Notes: generated by a model not told the origin, from the sequence alone. A DNA stretch of 64,000 nucleotides from DATFDN01 sp963762525 (GCA_963762525.1 CAVXKT010000001.1:390870-454869); one strand, 5' to 3'. Positions 27,495 to 38,825 are shown, numbered from the stretch's first letter. A program made the numbers and translations.

Positions 27495-28388
27495 CTAAAT
27501 TTCCCGCGCGACCGCTCGCCGCCTGCGGGCGCGGCGGGTGCGCCGTCGCGCCGGGCGCGATCGCGGATCGAGGGCGTCGCGTATCCGGTCGCCGATCAGG
27601 TTTTCCGAAAGCACCAGCAGGACCAGCGCCGCGCCCGGCAGCACCGAGGGCCACCAGGCGCCGCTGAACAGATACTGGTATCCCTGGCTCACCCTTAGGC
27701 CGAGCGAGGGCGTCGTCACCGCCACCCCAAGGCCGAGGAAGGAGAGCGACGCCTCCAGTTCCACCGCCCGCGGGATGTCCACCGAGATCTGCACCAGCAG
27801 CGGCCCCAGCACGTTCGGCAGCAGATGTCGGAAGATGATCCGCGCCGGCGACGCGCCCGCCAGCATGGCGGCGATCACATAGTCACGGCCGGTCTCCGAC
27901 AGCACGCTTGAGCGAACCAGCCGGGCATATTGCGCCCAGCCGACCACCCCGATGACGGCGATCACCTTCCACAACCCGCGCCCCGACAGCGCCAGCACCG
28001 CAAGCGCGATCAGCACGGCGGGCAACGAGAGCTGGATGTCCACCAGGCGCATCGCGGCGGTGTCGAACCAGCCGCCGCTGCGATAGCCGGCGACCAGCCC
28101 GGTCACGCCGCCCAGCACGACACTGATCGCCACCGCCAGAAATCCGGCCAGCAAGCTCACCCGCAGCCCGTAGAAGATGTTGGAAAGCACGTCGCGGCCG
28201 AGGCCGTCGGTCCCGAGCGGATATGACCAGTCGCCGCCATCGGCCCAGCCCGGCGGCGTCAGCCGCGCCAGCAGGCTCTGCTCCTCGGGATCATGCGGGG
28301 CGATGATGGGCGCCAGCGCCGCCGCCAGAATCAGCGCCAGCAGGATCAGGATCGAAAGCCACGGCAGCCCGCGCAGCCTAGCCGGCAT
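27495..28388 (-). CDS. Peptide ABC transporter permease, DppC/OppC type
   Basis: A 297-residue inner membrane permease with about six helices. The N-terminal helix LPWLSILILLALILAAALAP is followed by the OppC_N segment HPLGTDGLGRDVLSNIFYG-type sequence (YPLGTDGLGRDVLSNI). The coupling (EAA) loop is YVIAAMLAGASPARIIFRH with HLLPNVLGPL. The tail is basic (ARRRTRRARRRR). It overlaps the upstream permease gene by about 11 bases, and is the last gene of the import operon on this strand. Confidence 0.95.
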   Translation of the reverse strand: MPARLRGLPWLSILILLALILAAALAPIIAPHDPEEQSLLARLTPPGWADGGDWSYPLGTDGLGRDVLSNIFYGLRVSLLAGFLAVAISVVLGGVTGLVAGYRSGGWFDTAAMRLVDIQLSLPAVLIALAVLALSGRGLWKVIAVIGVVGWAQYARLVRSSVLSETGRDYVIAAMLAGASPARIIFRHLLPNVLGPLLVQISVDIPRAVELEASLSFLGLGVAVTTPSLGLRVSQGYQYLFSGAWWPSVLPGAALVLLVLSENLIGDRIRDALDPRSRPARRRTRRARRRRAVAREI

Positions 28389-29298
28389 GGGCGACCCTCG
28401 GATCGATCACGCCATAGAGCATGTCGACGATCAGATTGATCGCGGCGAACATCACCGCGACGACGATCACGTACGAGAGCACCACCGGGTAGTCGAGCCG
28501 GTAGAGCGATTCCAGCGCCAGCCGATTCATCCCCGGCAGGGCGAAGATCGTCTCGGTGATCACGGCTCCGGCGAACAACTGGCCGAACTGCAATCCGAAC
28601 ACCGTGATCAGCGGCAGCAGCGCCGTGCGCAGCGCATGCTTCACCACCACCACGGGTTCCGACAATCCCTTGGCGCGCGCCGTGCGCACGTAATTCAGGG
28701 CCAGCGTGTCGAGCAGGCTGGTGCGGGTCAGCCGGGTGAACAGCGCGATGCGGAAGAACGCGAGCGTGAACGCCGGCATGACGTAATGCTCGATGCTGCC
28801 GGCCCCCGAGGCCGGCAACAGATTGAGCGAGACGCTGAACGCGAAGATGAGCAGGATGCCGAGAAAGAAGGTGGGAATCGACGACCCGAGCACGGAGATG
28901 CCGCGCAGCACCCGATCCAGCGCGCTTTCCGGCCACAGCGCCGCGAAGATGCCGAACGGCAGCCCGAACACCGTGGCGATGGCGATCGCCAGCGCCACCA
29001 GCTCGGCGGTGACGGGCACCCGCTCCAGGATCAGGTGCATCGCCGGTTGGCCGCTGTAGTAGGAGAGCCCGAGATCGCCGCGCAGCACCCCGCCCAGATA
29101 GCGCGCGTATTGCACCGGCAGCGGCCGGTCGAGCCCGAGATTCGCGGCCAGAACCGTGCGGTCATGGACGCTCATCGTCTCCGGCGCCAGCACGGCGATC
29201 GGATTGCCGGTGGCGTGGATCAGCACGAACACCAAAGTCACCACCACCCAAACGGCGAACACCGCGCCGATCAGCCGCTTGACGGCGAAGCGGTTCAC
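28378..29298 (-). CDS. Peptide ABC transporter permease, DppB/OppB type
   Basis: A 306-residue permease. MNRFAVKRLIGAVFAVWVVV is the first membrane segment; NLGLDRPLPVQYARYLGGVL and GDLGLSYYSGQPAMHLI are family hallmarks, and the EAA loop reads NYVRTARAKGLSEPVVVVKH. It pairs with the DppC-type protein to form the channel. Its ATG overlaps the stop of the binding-protein gene (ATGA), showing tight coupling. Confidence 0.95.
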   Translation of the reverse strand: MNRFAVKRLIGAVFAVWVVVTLVFVLIHATGNPIAVLAPETMSVHDRTVLAANLGLDRPLPVQYARYLGGVLRGDLGLSYYSGQPAMHLILERVPVTAELVALAIAIATVFGLPFGIFAALWPESALDRVLRGISVLGSSIPTFFLGILLIFAFSVSLNLLPASGAGSIEHYVMPAFTLAFFRIALFTRLTRTSLLDTLALNYVRTARAKGLSEPVVVVKHALRTALLPLITVFGLQFGQLFAGAVITETIFALPGMNRLALESLYRLDYPVVLSYVIVVAVMFAAINLIVDMLYGVIDPRVAHAG

Positions 29299-30852
29299 TT
29301 CCTGCGCGTCATCTGCCAGGCGAAGATCTGCTCGTCCTGGCGCGAGGTGTATTCGATATCGTTCGCCACGCCGGCGATGACGTCCTCGTAGTAGAGCGGC
29401 AGGTAGGCGTATTTCACGCGATTGGCCTGATGGTAAGCCTCCTGGATTTGCCTGGTGCTCGTCGCCTCGTCGAAGTCGCTGGCGGCCTTGGTCATGATGG
29501 CGTCGGCCCCCGGATCGCAGAAATGCTCGCGGTTGACGACGCCGAACCCGGCCTTCGGGTCGCGGCAGTGGTACACCGCACCCCAGGTGGTGACGGCGTC
29601 GTTGCTCCCCCAGCCGGCGAAATACATGGTGAAGTCGCCCTTATCGATCTGCGGGAAGAACACCGCCTTCGGAATCGCATTGACCGTCACCTTGATGCCG
29701 GCCTGGCCGAGCAGGCCGCCGATCGCCTGCTCCACAAGGCTATCCTCCAGATAGCGGTCGTTGGGTCCATCCAGCCGCACCGTGAAGCCGTTCGGATAAC
29801 CTGCGTCGCTAAGCAGCTTCTTGGCACTCGCAACATCGTACGGCGGCGGCTTCAGCGCCGGATCGTAGCCCTCGGCGGCGTGCGGGGTGAACTGCGCCGC
29901 GACCTCGATCGCGCCGTTGAAGAGCTTGGTCTTGATCGCCGGGACATTGATCGCCATCCACACCGCCTCGCGCACGCGCGGGTCCATGAACGGGTTCTTC
30001 GCCCCGCCGGGCAGGCCGGGCGAGCCGGTCTCGCGCCAATAGTCCATCGCCAGGTACATCGTGCGCTGGCCCGGCGTCAGCGTGATGTACGCCTTGCCGC
30101 TGTCCTTCACCCGCTTGAAGTCCGACGGATCGATCTTCTCCGCCACCTGGATCTGGCCCGACACCAGCGAGGCGAGCCGGGTCGCGCTGTTCGGGATGCT
30201 TTCCAGATGCACGTAGGGAAATGCCGGCTTGTCACCCCAGAACACCTCCGAAGCCGCAAGATCGAGATGGTCGTCGGCCAGCCAGGAGACGAATTTATAG
30301 GGGCCGGTGCCTACCGGATGGCTGCGCGAACGCCTCCCGCCCCTCCTTCTTGATCAGCGCCTCCGGCATCACCGGAATGCCTTCCAGATGCAGCGGGAAC
30401 TGCGGATCGGGAGTGCTGAACGTGACATCGATGGTGTCCGGGGATACCACGTTGTAGCCGCTGACGTCATTCGCCAGCTCGCGGAACTGCGACTTCGGGT
30501 TGCGCCCGGTGTCGAGAATGGATTCGCCCACGTCCTCGGCCGTCATCGGTGTCCCGTCCTGGAATTTCACGCCCCGGCGCAAGGTCAGCCGCCAGGTTCG
30601 GGGATCGACGCTCTGCCATTTGGTGGCGATGCGCGGCAGCAACTCGCCATGCGTGCCCTCGATCGTGATGCTGTCGAAGATCTCGTACTGCCAAGCCGTG
30701 GTGGTGCTTTCCGCGCGCATAATCGGATCGAGCGTCACCGCGCCGCCGTTGAAGGCGATCGTGAGCGGCTGCGCCGCGCTGTCCGCCGGCGCGGCCATGG
30801 CGCCGCCCGACCCGAGGGCGACGAGCATTAATGAGACGGCGATGGCGCGCAT
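29295..30852 (-). CDS. Peptide ABC transporter substrate-binding protein (frameshifted)
   Basis: A periplasmic SBP family 5 protein of about 518 residues. The signal peptide is MRAIAVSLMLVALGSGGAMA, with cleavage near AMAAP. The mature chain starts PLTIAFNGGAVTLDPIMRAE and has the family signature LTLRRGVKFQDGTPMTAEDV. A one-base shift near 30315-30328 breaks the chain exactly at the conserved HPVGTGPYKFVSWLADD segment, which resumes in the next frame, then ATRLASLVSGQIQVAEKID and PFMDPRVREAVWMAINV. The ligand is probably a short peptide or acyl-amino acid, given the M20 amidohydrolase in the operon. Confidence 0.9.
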
Positions 30853-30920
30853 GGGCGATCTCCCCGGAGTTTTCCAAGCCTATGGCGCGCGGGAGGCGCA
30901 GATCAACGGGCGTCCGGGAT

Positions 30921-31018
30921 CGTCATCGCGAGGCGCGCAGCGCCGTGGCGATCCAGGGTCGCTGCACCGTGCTGCCCGCCTGGATCGCCACGCCGCCAAG
31001 CGGCGGCTCGCGATGACG
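30921..31018. repeat. Palindromic intergenic repeat, CGTCATCGCGAG family, copy C
   Basis: It runs from CGTCATCGCGAGGCGCG to GGCGGCTCGCGATGACG with inner arms GGCGATCCAGG and CCTGGATCGCC. It lies inside the import operon, in the ~200-base gap between the OppF-type ATPase stop and the binding-protein start. It could terminate part of the transcription or stabilise the ATPase mRNA. No other feature is seen in that gap. Confidence 0.85.
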
Positions 31019-31059
31019 GAACTCGGCTGATGCGCACCACTCTCCGATGGTTCCCGGTA

Positions 31060-32024
<965 letters not shown>

Positions 32025-32028
<4 letters not shown>

Positions 32029-33038
32029 GACGTCAGCGCGCGCCAGCGCACGCAGCGGACGGTGCGCGCCGACCCGCAGGCTTCCAGCGGCGGCACCGCC
32101 GCATCGCATAGCCCGGCGATCGCGTGTGCGCAGCGCGGATGGAAGGCGCAGCCGCGCGGGTGGGAGGCGGGGTTGGGCATGTCCCCGGGGATTGCTTCCA
32201 GACGCAACGGCCGATCATCCAGCACCAGCCGTGGAACCGAGGCGAGAAGCCCGGCGGTGTAGGGCATCCGGGGGGCGGCGAAGATCGCCGCCGCCGGCGC
32301 CTCCTCGACGATCCGGCCGGCGTACATGACGGCGATGCGGTCGGCGATCTCGGCCGCCACGCCGAGGTTGTGGGTAATGAACAGCACCGCCATCCCGATC
32401 TCGGCCTGCAAAGCCTTTATCAGCTCGAGCAGTTGCGCCTGCACCGTGACGTCGAGCGCCGTCGTCGGCTCATCGGCGATAAGCAGAGCGGGCCGGCAGG
32501 ATAGCGCCATCGCGATCATCACCCGCTGCGCCATGCCGCCGGAAATCTGGTGCGGATAGGCGGACAGCCGGGCCTGCGGGTCCGGAATGGCGAGACGGCC
32601 GAGCATGTCGCGGGCGAGACCAAGCGCCTCGGTGCGCCGGCGCCGCTGGTGCAGCATGATGGCGTCGGCGATCTGGTCGCCGATCGGATAGACCGGGTTG
32701 AGCGAACTCATCGGCTCCTGGAACACCATGGCGATGTCGTTGCCGCGCAGACGCCGCATGGCGCGCGCGGGCAGGCGAAGCAGATCGCGGATCACGCCGT
32801 CTTTGGCGCGAAACGCGATTTCGCCGCGGATCGCGATGTCCGGAGTTCGCGGCACCAGCCCCATCAGCGCCAGCCCGGTGACGGATTTCCCGGCGCCGAA
32901 CTCGCCGATCAGAACCACCGTCTCGCCGCGCCTGATATCGAGCGAAACGCCCTCGACGGCACGGGCTATCCCGTCCCCGGTCTCAAAATGCACATGCAGC
33001 TCGCGCACCGACAGCAGGACGTCCCGATCGGCGGCCAC
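32025..33038 (-). CDS. Peptide ABC transporter ATP-binding protein, DppD/OppD type
   Basis: A 337-residue ATPase. Walker A is LIGEFGAGKSVTGLALMG, with Phe-Gly-Ala where most members have Ser-Gly-Ser; the GK(S) core is kept. Also present are VFQEPMSSLNPVYPIGDQIA, HQISGGMAQRVMIAMAL (signature), LLIADEPTTALDVTVQAQL and FITHNLGVAAEIADR. The C terminus has ASHPRGCAFHPRCAHAIAGLC. It is preceded by a GC-rich palindromic repeat and the M20 gene, and overlaps the F subunit. Confidence 0.95.
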
Positions 33039-33039
33039 C

Positions 33040-33132
33040 TCCCCGGACCTCTCCCGTGAGGGGAGGGGGAGTAGCGAGCGCGCCGAACTTTCCTCAACCC
33101 CTCCCCGCGGGAGGGGTCGGGGGAGGGGTCAT
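33040..33132. repeat. GC-rich palindromic repeat of CTCCCC/GGGGAGG type
   Basis: Nested inverted repeats, CCTCTCCCGTGAGGGGAGG and CCCCTCCCCGCGGGAGGGG, fill the 97 bases between the M20 amidohydrolase stop and the DppD-type start. The pattern is a third, distinct intergenic repeat class in this window. It could attenuate transcription within the operon. Confidence 0.7.
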
Positions 33133-33135
33133 GCG

Positions 33136-34555
33136 TCAGCGCGACATGCCGATCGGCGGATCGATGTCGGCCGGCAGCGGACACTCATAGGGCGAGCCGC
33201 GCAGCCGCATCTGATGGTCGGCTTTGGCGCGGGCCAGCAGCGCCTCGTCCTGGAGCGCATCGATCGCGGTTCCGGCCATCACCTTGGCGGCATGGGTCAT
33301 TCCCTTGTGCGCCGCCGGCGTCTTGCCCTGCGCGGTGAGCTGCCAGGAATGACCGGGCGTTCCGATGGCATAGGTGGCGCCGCGCGCCTGCACCGTGGGC
33401 ACCCTCCAGCTCACGTCGCCGACATCGGTCGATCCCATCATCGGCGCCCGCGGCGCGTCGAGGGCGAGGTTGCGGTCGCAGAGCGAGAGCCCCGTGCGCA
33501 CCGTTTCGCCGGCGCGGCGGAACGCCGCCTCGATGTCCTCCTCGGTGAGCGTCGCCTGGATTTCGGCGGCGAAGGCGCGGTCCGCCTCGTCGAACGGCGG
33601 CGGCCCGAGCCGGTCCAGATTGTCCTGCATCGCCCGCTCCAACGGCGCGTTGGCGAGCAGGTTGGAGACGGCGCTGATGACCCTTTGGCTCACCGTCGTC
33701 TCGGTCATCAGGGCCGCGCCCTCGGCCACCTTCCGCACCCGCTCCACCAGCCGGCGCAGCTCCGGCAGATCGCGCGCGCGGATCAGGTAACGCACCACCG
33801 CGCGGGCCTGCACCACGTTCGGCGCGATCCCGCCGGCGTCCAGGAGTGCGTAATGGATGCGCGCGTCCGAGGGCATGTGCTCGCGCATGTAGTTCACGCC
33901 GACATTCATCAGCTCCACCGCATCGAGCGCGCTGCGGCCGAGATGCGGGGCGGCGGCGGCGTGTGATGCGCGCGCCGGAGAAGCTGAAATCGATCCGCGT
34001 GTTGGCGAGCGAGCGGGCCTCGTTCACGCCGGCGAAGGCGGCCGGGTGCCAGGAGATCGCGATATCGACGTCGTCGAACGCGCCGGCGCGGACCATGAAC
34101 CCCTTGGCCGCCCCGCCCTCCTCGGCGGGACAGCCGTAATAGCGCACCCGCCCCTTCACCTGATTGCGGGCGAGCCAATCCTTCACCGCCGAAGCGGCCA
34201 GCAGCGAGGCGGCGCCGAGCAGGTTGTGTCCGCATCCATGGCCGGCGCCGTCGCCCTCCAGCGGGCGCTGCTCGGCCACGCCGGCCTCCTGACTGAGCCC
34301 CGGCAGCGCATCGTATTCGCCGAGGATCGCGATCACCGGCCCGCCGTCGCCGGCTTCGCCCATCACCGCGGTCGGGATGCCGGCCAGGTTCGTGCTTATG
34401 CGGAAACCCTCGCGCTCCAGCATGGCGACGTGCTCGGCACAGGAGCGGTGCTCGGTATAGGCGAGCTCCGGCATTCCCCAGACGCGGTCGCTCAGCGCCT
34501 CGAAGTCCGGCTTTCGCGCATCCACCAGCCGCCATATCTCTTCCGTGTTGCGCAT
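33136..34555 (-). CDS. M20 family amidohydrolase, AbgB-like (frameshifted)
   Basis: A zinc amidohydrolase of about 472 residues resembling the p-aminobenzoyl-glutamate hydrolase subunit B group. Metal-site motifs are visible: ILGEYDALPGLSQ, GAGHGCGHNLLG and GCPAEEGGAAKGFMV, then ISWHPAAFAGVNEARSLANT. A shift near 33945-33975 breaks the chain after FSFSGARIT; it resumes HLGRSALDAVELMNVGVNYM, HYALLDAGGIAPNVV and ends GMTHAAKVMAGTAIDAL with PIGMSR. First gene of the peptide-import operon, so it may hydrolyse the imported N-acyl or peptide substrate. Confidence 0.88.
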
Positions 34556-34725
34556 GTGATCTCCCGATGGACCGGCGTTTCGTCGGCCGAAAACCTAACA
34601 CCCGCGGCCGGCGACGGACCAGCCCGGCGACCGGCGCAGTTCGGTCCGAGGGCAAAACGCTTAGACAAGCCTCGTGCCCGTGCTAAGGGAGAGGCTTGCG
34701 GCACAACAGCCTGAGAGGAACGGAT

Positions 34726-35924
34726 ATGAGCCCAGAGCCGAAGGTCCTGCGCGGTCGACAATTCTTCGCCAATCCCGGCCCCACCAACATCCCCGACAGC
34801 GTGCTCCGCGCCATCGACCGCCCGACCATCGACTTTCACGACCCCGATTTCCTTAAGGTTTACGAGGAGGCCACGTCCGGCCTCAAGCGGGTCCTCGGCA
34901 CCAGCCAGCAGCTGTTCCTCTACACCGGATCGGGCCATGCCGCGTGGGAGGCGACGCTCACCAACCTGCTGTCGCCCGGCGATACGATCCTGGTGCTTGA
35001 AGTCCGGCTATTTCTCCGAGGAATGGGCGAAGATGGCCGCCGCCCATGAGGTGAAGGTGCAAACCGTCGCCGCCGAGTGGCGGCGGGGGGTGGACACCGC
35101 CAAAGTGGCCGAGGCGCTCGTCGCCGATCGCGGGCACGCCATCAAGGCGGTCTGCGTCGTCCATAACGAGACCGCGACCGGCCTGTTCATCCCGATCCGG
35201 GAGGTGCGCCGCGCGATCGACGAGGCGGGCCATCCGGCGATGCTGCTGGTGGACACCATCTCCTCGCTCGGCAGCCTCGAATTTCGCATGGACGATTGGG
35301 GCATCGACGGCGTCGTGGGCGGCAGCCAGAAGGGGCTGATGTGCCCCACCGGGCTGAGCTTCACCGCCGCCTCCGACAAGGCGATGGCGGCGCATCGCGA
35401 GGCCCGGCTGGCGCGCTTTTACTTCGACTGGACGCTCATGCTGGGCCGCAAGCCGCACATGAGCTTCATCGGTACCATTCCGGTCAACACTTTCTATGGC
35501 CTGCGCGAGTCGATCCGGCTGATCGAGGAGGAGGGGATCGACGCCCTGGTGGCCCGCCACGCTTACCTTGCCGAGGGCGTGCGCCGGGCGGTCAAGGTGT
35601 GGGCCGGCAATGACGGGCCGCAACTCTTCTGCACCAATCCGGGCCGGTATTCCGAACTCCGTCACCGCGATCTGGATGCCGGAGGGCCATGATGCCGAGA
35701 CGGTGCGCCGGACCGCGCGCGCCCGCTACAATGTCTCCTTGGGCGGCGGGCTGGGCAAGCTCGGCGGCCGGGTGTTCCGCATCGGCCATCTCGGCGATCT
35801 GAACGAGGCGATGGTGCTGGGCGCCCTCGCGGCGGTGGAAATGAGTCTAAGATCGGCTCGGGTGCCGCACGGCCGCGGGGGTGTGGCGGCGGCGATGGAG
35901 TGGTATGCGGTGAAATCGGAGTGA
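34726..35924 (+). CDS. Class V aminotransferase, serine-glyoxylate type (two frameshifts)
   Basis: A PLP-dependent aminotransferase of about 399 residues, similar to serine-glyoxylate/alanine-glyoxylate aminotransferases. The N terminus has GRQFFANPGPTNIPDSVLRA and LFLYTGSGHAAWEATLTNLL. The frame breaks near 34998-35006 (LVLE|SGYFSEEWAKMA) and again near 35645-35660 (GRYSELRHR|SVTAIWMPEGHDA). The PLP lysine is in VVGGSQKGLMCPTGL and the DTISSLGSLEFRMDDWGID segment precedes it. The end is GKLGGRVFRIGHLGDLNEAM. ATG 34726 (MSPEPKVLRG) has GAGAGGA upstream. Confidence 0.88.
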
Positions 35925-35985
35925 CCTGCCGGAACGGTCGCTCCGCGCCGCCGTTTGGTCCGATGGCCCGGGGGTGAGAGGTTTC

Positions 35986-36684
35986 ATGGATTTTGAGGAA
36001 TCCTATCGGCCGCCGCCGGAGCAGCTCGCAAGGCTGCTGGTCCAGTCCGCGGCCCGCGATCCCGCGCTCCTCCGCCGGGGCGCGTACGCGCCGCCGGGCC
36101 GACGCCCCGAGTTGTCGGTTCTGCTCGGGACCGGCTCCAGGGTCTCCGAGGCGGCGGTCTCCGAGGCGGCGGTCTCCGAGGCGGCGGCGTCGGCGTCCCG
36201 CCTGGTTCGCCCCGCGGCGCGGGACTTCCGAACGACCGCTTTCGCCGTTGCGGCGGTCGCGGTGATCGGCTGCGTGACCGCGACCGCGGGATTTGTGGAC
36301 GCCCGCCGCGGCCAGCGGCAGGCGGAGGCGAGGCTCCAGGCCATGACCGGCGAGCTGGACGTGATCGCCGACCTGCAACGGCGCACCGGCGCGCAACTGG
36401 CCGCGTTGCAGGCCCGGGACGCCGCCCGCGAGCAAAGCCCGCGCCCGGCCGACGCGCAAGGCGGATCGACGCCCGAGGGCAGCCTGCCGCTGGCCGGCGC
36501 CGTCCCGGCGTTCTTCACCCAGCCGTTCGGGGCCTCTCCGGCCATCCGGCATTATTCGCGACCCGCTACGGCTCGCGGCTATGCGCCCGCGCGCCCCGCA
36601 CGCCTGCCGCTGCCCGCCGCGCCGGTCGCCCCGCTCCGGCCAACGATCACGGTTGAGGGAACCTATTTCGGCGGGGCCGGCTGA
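35986..36684 (+). CDS. Hypothetical single-pass membrane protein with coiled stalk
   Basis: An unrecognised 232-residue protein. It has an N-terminal cytoplasmic part (~80 residues) with a VSEAA tandem repeat, one membrane helix (TTAFAVAAVAVIGCVTATAGF, about residues 84-104, quoted here in part), a short helical coiled segment (RQAEARLQAMTGELDVIADL) and a Pro/Ala-rich C-terminal tail ending TVEGTYFGGAG. The ATG 35986 is preceded by GAGAGG; a GTG at 35974 is possible. The layout suggests a small membrane-anchored scaffold or envelope protein; no enzymatic motif is seen. Confidence 0.65.
   Translation: MDFEESYRPPPEQLARLLVQSAARDPALLRRGAYAPPGRRPELSVLLGTGSRVSEAAVSEAAVSEAAASASRLVRPAARDFRTTAFAVAAVAVIGCVTATAGFVDARRGQRQAEARLQAMTGELDVIADLQRRTGAQLAALQARDAAREQSPRPADAQGGSTPEGSLPLAGAVPAFFTQPFGASPAIRHYSRPATARGYAPARPARLPLPAAPVAPLRPTITVEGTYFGGAG
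36142..36186 (+). repeat. 15-bp tandem repeat, three copies, in the hypothetical membrane protein
   Basis: Three perfect copies of GTCTCCGAGGCGGCG encode VSEAA three times. This may vary in number between strains by slippage; the unit is a multiple of three and so keeps the frame. Confidence 0.85.
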
Positions 36685-36733
36685 AAGCGCACTCGCCGGC
36701 GTGGCGTGCGCTGTTAATTGTAGCTGTTAACTG

Positions 36734-36890
36734 TACCGGCCGCCCGTTGCTCTGACCGTTTGCCGAGGCGCCGTCATTGCGAGCCGAAGGCGAAGCAATC
36801 CAGGACGCCCGCTCCGTGCTGCACGCCTGGATCGCCACGCCGCCGCAAGCGGCGGCTCGCGAAGGCGAAAGAGTCGGGCATCCGCCGCAT
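36734..36890. repeat. Palindromic intergenic repeat, long form, copy D
   Basis: The ~100-bp palindrome (36772-36866, CGTCATTGCGAG to a degenerate end GGCTCGCGAAGGCG) is flanked by extra conserved DNA: on the left TACCGGCCGCCCGTTGCTC up to GCCGAGGCG, on the right GAGTCGGGCATCCGCCGC. The same flanks occur at copy E (43 kb, inverted) and copy G (57.8/59.1 kb), so a longer ~160-bp unit exists. Confidence 0.8.
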
Positions 36891-36978
36891 GGCACTCCCC
36901 GGCGGTCATCATCATTTCACCCGGCGCGCGCGTCCAGCCCGGGAGGGCGCGCACAGCTCGCGGCGGAGGATCGTGCCG
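36888..36978 (-). pseudogene. Fragment homologous to the acyl-CoA ligase/P450 gene junction
   Basis: On the minus strand this ~90-base piece encodes ILRREL followed by CAPSRAGRARR and a stop overlapping a following MMMTAGEC start. It closely matches 40045-40134, where the acyl-CoA ligase ends ILRRELRAPYWAGRARQVN and the P450 begins MMTAEGC. It is a short duplicated gene-junction fragment, not a gene. Together with copy D of the repeat it fills the ~425-base gap before the carboxylesterase; nothing else is seen there apart from the promoter-like remainder. Confidence 0.75.
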
Positions 36979-37109
36979 ACCACTTACGCACTTTCCACCA
37001 TGCGGTGTTGCAGGGCCGATATTGCGATGGCTAGACTATTCAAAATCGTCCGCCGAGTCCCGTTGAACGGCGAACACTGGCGACCGCGCGGGCGGCTGCG
37101 CAGGAGGGA

Positions 37110-38795
37110 ATGGTGGACGTGGCAACCTGTTGCGAAAGGCTTGCGGGCTTCGCCATGATGGGAATGGCGGCCTGGGCAATTGCGCTTTCGCCGTTCCCCG
37201 CGCGCGCTGCCGCCGCCTCCCCCGCCGTGCAGACCGACAGGGGCGAGGTGGTCGGATTTCGCGACAACGGAATCGCGGCGTTTCTTGGCATTCCCTATGC
37301 GGCCCCGCCGATCGGCGACTTGCGTTTCCGCCCCCCGCAGCCGCACGCGCCCTGGTCCGCGCCCTTGCAAGCGACGCAATTCGGCAGCCCCTGCCCGCAG
37401 ACCAATCGGCTGGGTTCGGCCAGCACGAACGAGGACTGCTTGTTCCTCAACGTCTACTCCCCGTCGCCGGACGATGAGCTCGGCCGGTTCGGCGGCGCGC
37501 GACCGGTCATGGTGTTTATCCACGGCGGCAGCTTCAACGCGGGCAACGGCGGCATCACCCCGGGTGGCCCGGACTACACGGGCACGCAGATTGCCCGGCA
37601 AAGCGGCGCCGTCGTGGTCAGCATGAACTACCGCCTGAGCCTGCTCGGGTTCCTGCCCGCGAAAGCGTTGGAGTCGGGCGGGACATCCGGCAATTACGGC
37701 ATCGAGGACCAGCAGCTCGCGCTCAAATGGGTGCAAGACAACATCGCGGATTTCGGCGGCAACCCGCGCGACGTGACCATTTTCGGCGAGTCGGCGGGCG
37801 GCATCTCGGTGCTGTATCATCTCGTCTCCCCCGGCAGCGCCGGCCTGTTCCGGCGCGCCATCATCGAGAGCAGCGACGACGGCGCCTCGGTGCCGCTGGC
37901 GGAGGCCGAGCAGCTCTACGCGCCGGTGGTCAGCGCGCTCTGCCCCGACGCGGCCGATGTCGCCGCCTGTCTGCGCGCGGTGCCGGTGGAGAATTTCCTG
38001 GCCGTCGAGCAGGCCGGCGTGAACGGCGCGCCGATTATCGACGGCGTCGTGGTTCCGGATCAGCCGACCAAGCTGTTCGCGAACGGAACCTTCAACCGGG
38101 TGCCGGTCATCGCCGGAACCAATGCCAACGAGGGCACGTACTTCATCACCGTGGCGATCAACGCGGCGGGGCGGCAGCTCACGGCGCAGGATTATACGAA
38201 CACGATCGCGGCCGACTTCGGCGCCAACGCCAAGGCGATCGAAGGCAACTACCCGATCGGCACCTACGGCACGCCCGCTCAAGCTCTCGCCGCGATCGAG
38301 ACCGATTTGTTCTTCGCCTGTCCGACCGAAAACGTGCGCACGCTGCTGGCGCGATCCGTTCAAGTATTCGGCTATGAATTCAACCAGTCGAACCCGGTCC
38401 AGAATTTCCCGTTACCGGTGCCGACGCCAAATCCGTCCGGCATCGTGCTCGGCGATTCCCACTCGACGGAGCTGGCCTATGTCTTCGGGCACGACGGGCA
38501 GGGCGATCCTCTCACCGGCGATGACCAACGACTTGCCCGCGCGATCATTTCCTACTGGGTCAGTTTTGGCCTGACCGGCGATCCGAACCTGTTGCCGATC
38601 GACCTCTTGCCGGCGAACTTTCGCCTCGACAACCTGCCCGAGGTTTGGCCGGCGTTCAATCGCGCCCGGGCGGTGCAGTCGCTGGCGACGCCGATCAGCA
38701 CGGAAACCGACTTCGCCATGGCGCATCAATGCGCGTTTTGGGCCTCCCTCGGTTATCCGGAGGTGTTGATCGAGTCCGTCCCGCCGACGCCGTAG
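37110..38795 (+). CDS. Secreted type B carboxylesterase/lipase
   Basis: A 561-residue alpha/beta hydrolase with an N-terminal signal peptide (MMGMAAWAIALSPFPARA, cleavage near ARAAAAS). It has TDRGEVVGFRDNGIAAFLGI, NEDCLFLNVYSP, the oxyanion-hole segment FIHGGSFNAGNGG, the nucleophile elbow IFGESAGGISVLYH and the His in LGDSHSTELAYVFG. Paired Cys near SPCPQTN and EDCLF may form the family disulfide. An AGGAGGGA ribosome binding site sits almost against ATG 37110, so GTG 37113 or 37119 may be the real start. The substrate is unknown. Confidence 0.93.
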   Translation: MVDVATCCERLAGFAMMGMAAWAIALSPFPARAAAASPAVQTDRGEVVGFRDNGIAAFLGIPYAAPPIGDLRFRPPQPHAPWSAPLQATQFGSPCPQTNRLGSASTNEDCLFLNVYSPSPDDELGRFGGARPVMVFIHGGSFNAGNGGITPGGPDYTGTQIARQSGAVVVSMNYRLSLLGFLPAKALESGGTSGNYGIEDQQLALKWVQDNIADFGGNPRDVTIFGESAGGISVLYHLVSPGSAGLFRRAIIESSDDGASVPLAEAEQLYAPVVSALCPDAADVAACLRAVPVENFLAVEQAGVNGAPIIDGVVVPDQPTKLFANGTFNRVPVIAGTNANEGTYFITVAINAAGRQLTAQDYTNTIAADFGANAKAIEGNYPIGTYGTPAQALAAIETDLFFACPTENVRTLLARSVQVFGYEFNQSNPVQNFPLPVPTPNPSGIVLGDSHSTELAYVFGHDGQGDPLTGDDQRLARAIISYWVSFGLTGDPNLLPIDLLPANFRLDNLPEVWPAFNRARAVQSLATPISTETDFAMAHQCAFWASLGYPEVLIESVPPTP

Positions 38796-38825
38796 CGCAT
38801 CGGCGCGCCGCCGCGGCCGGCTCCC

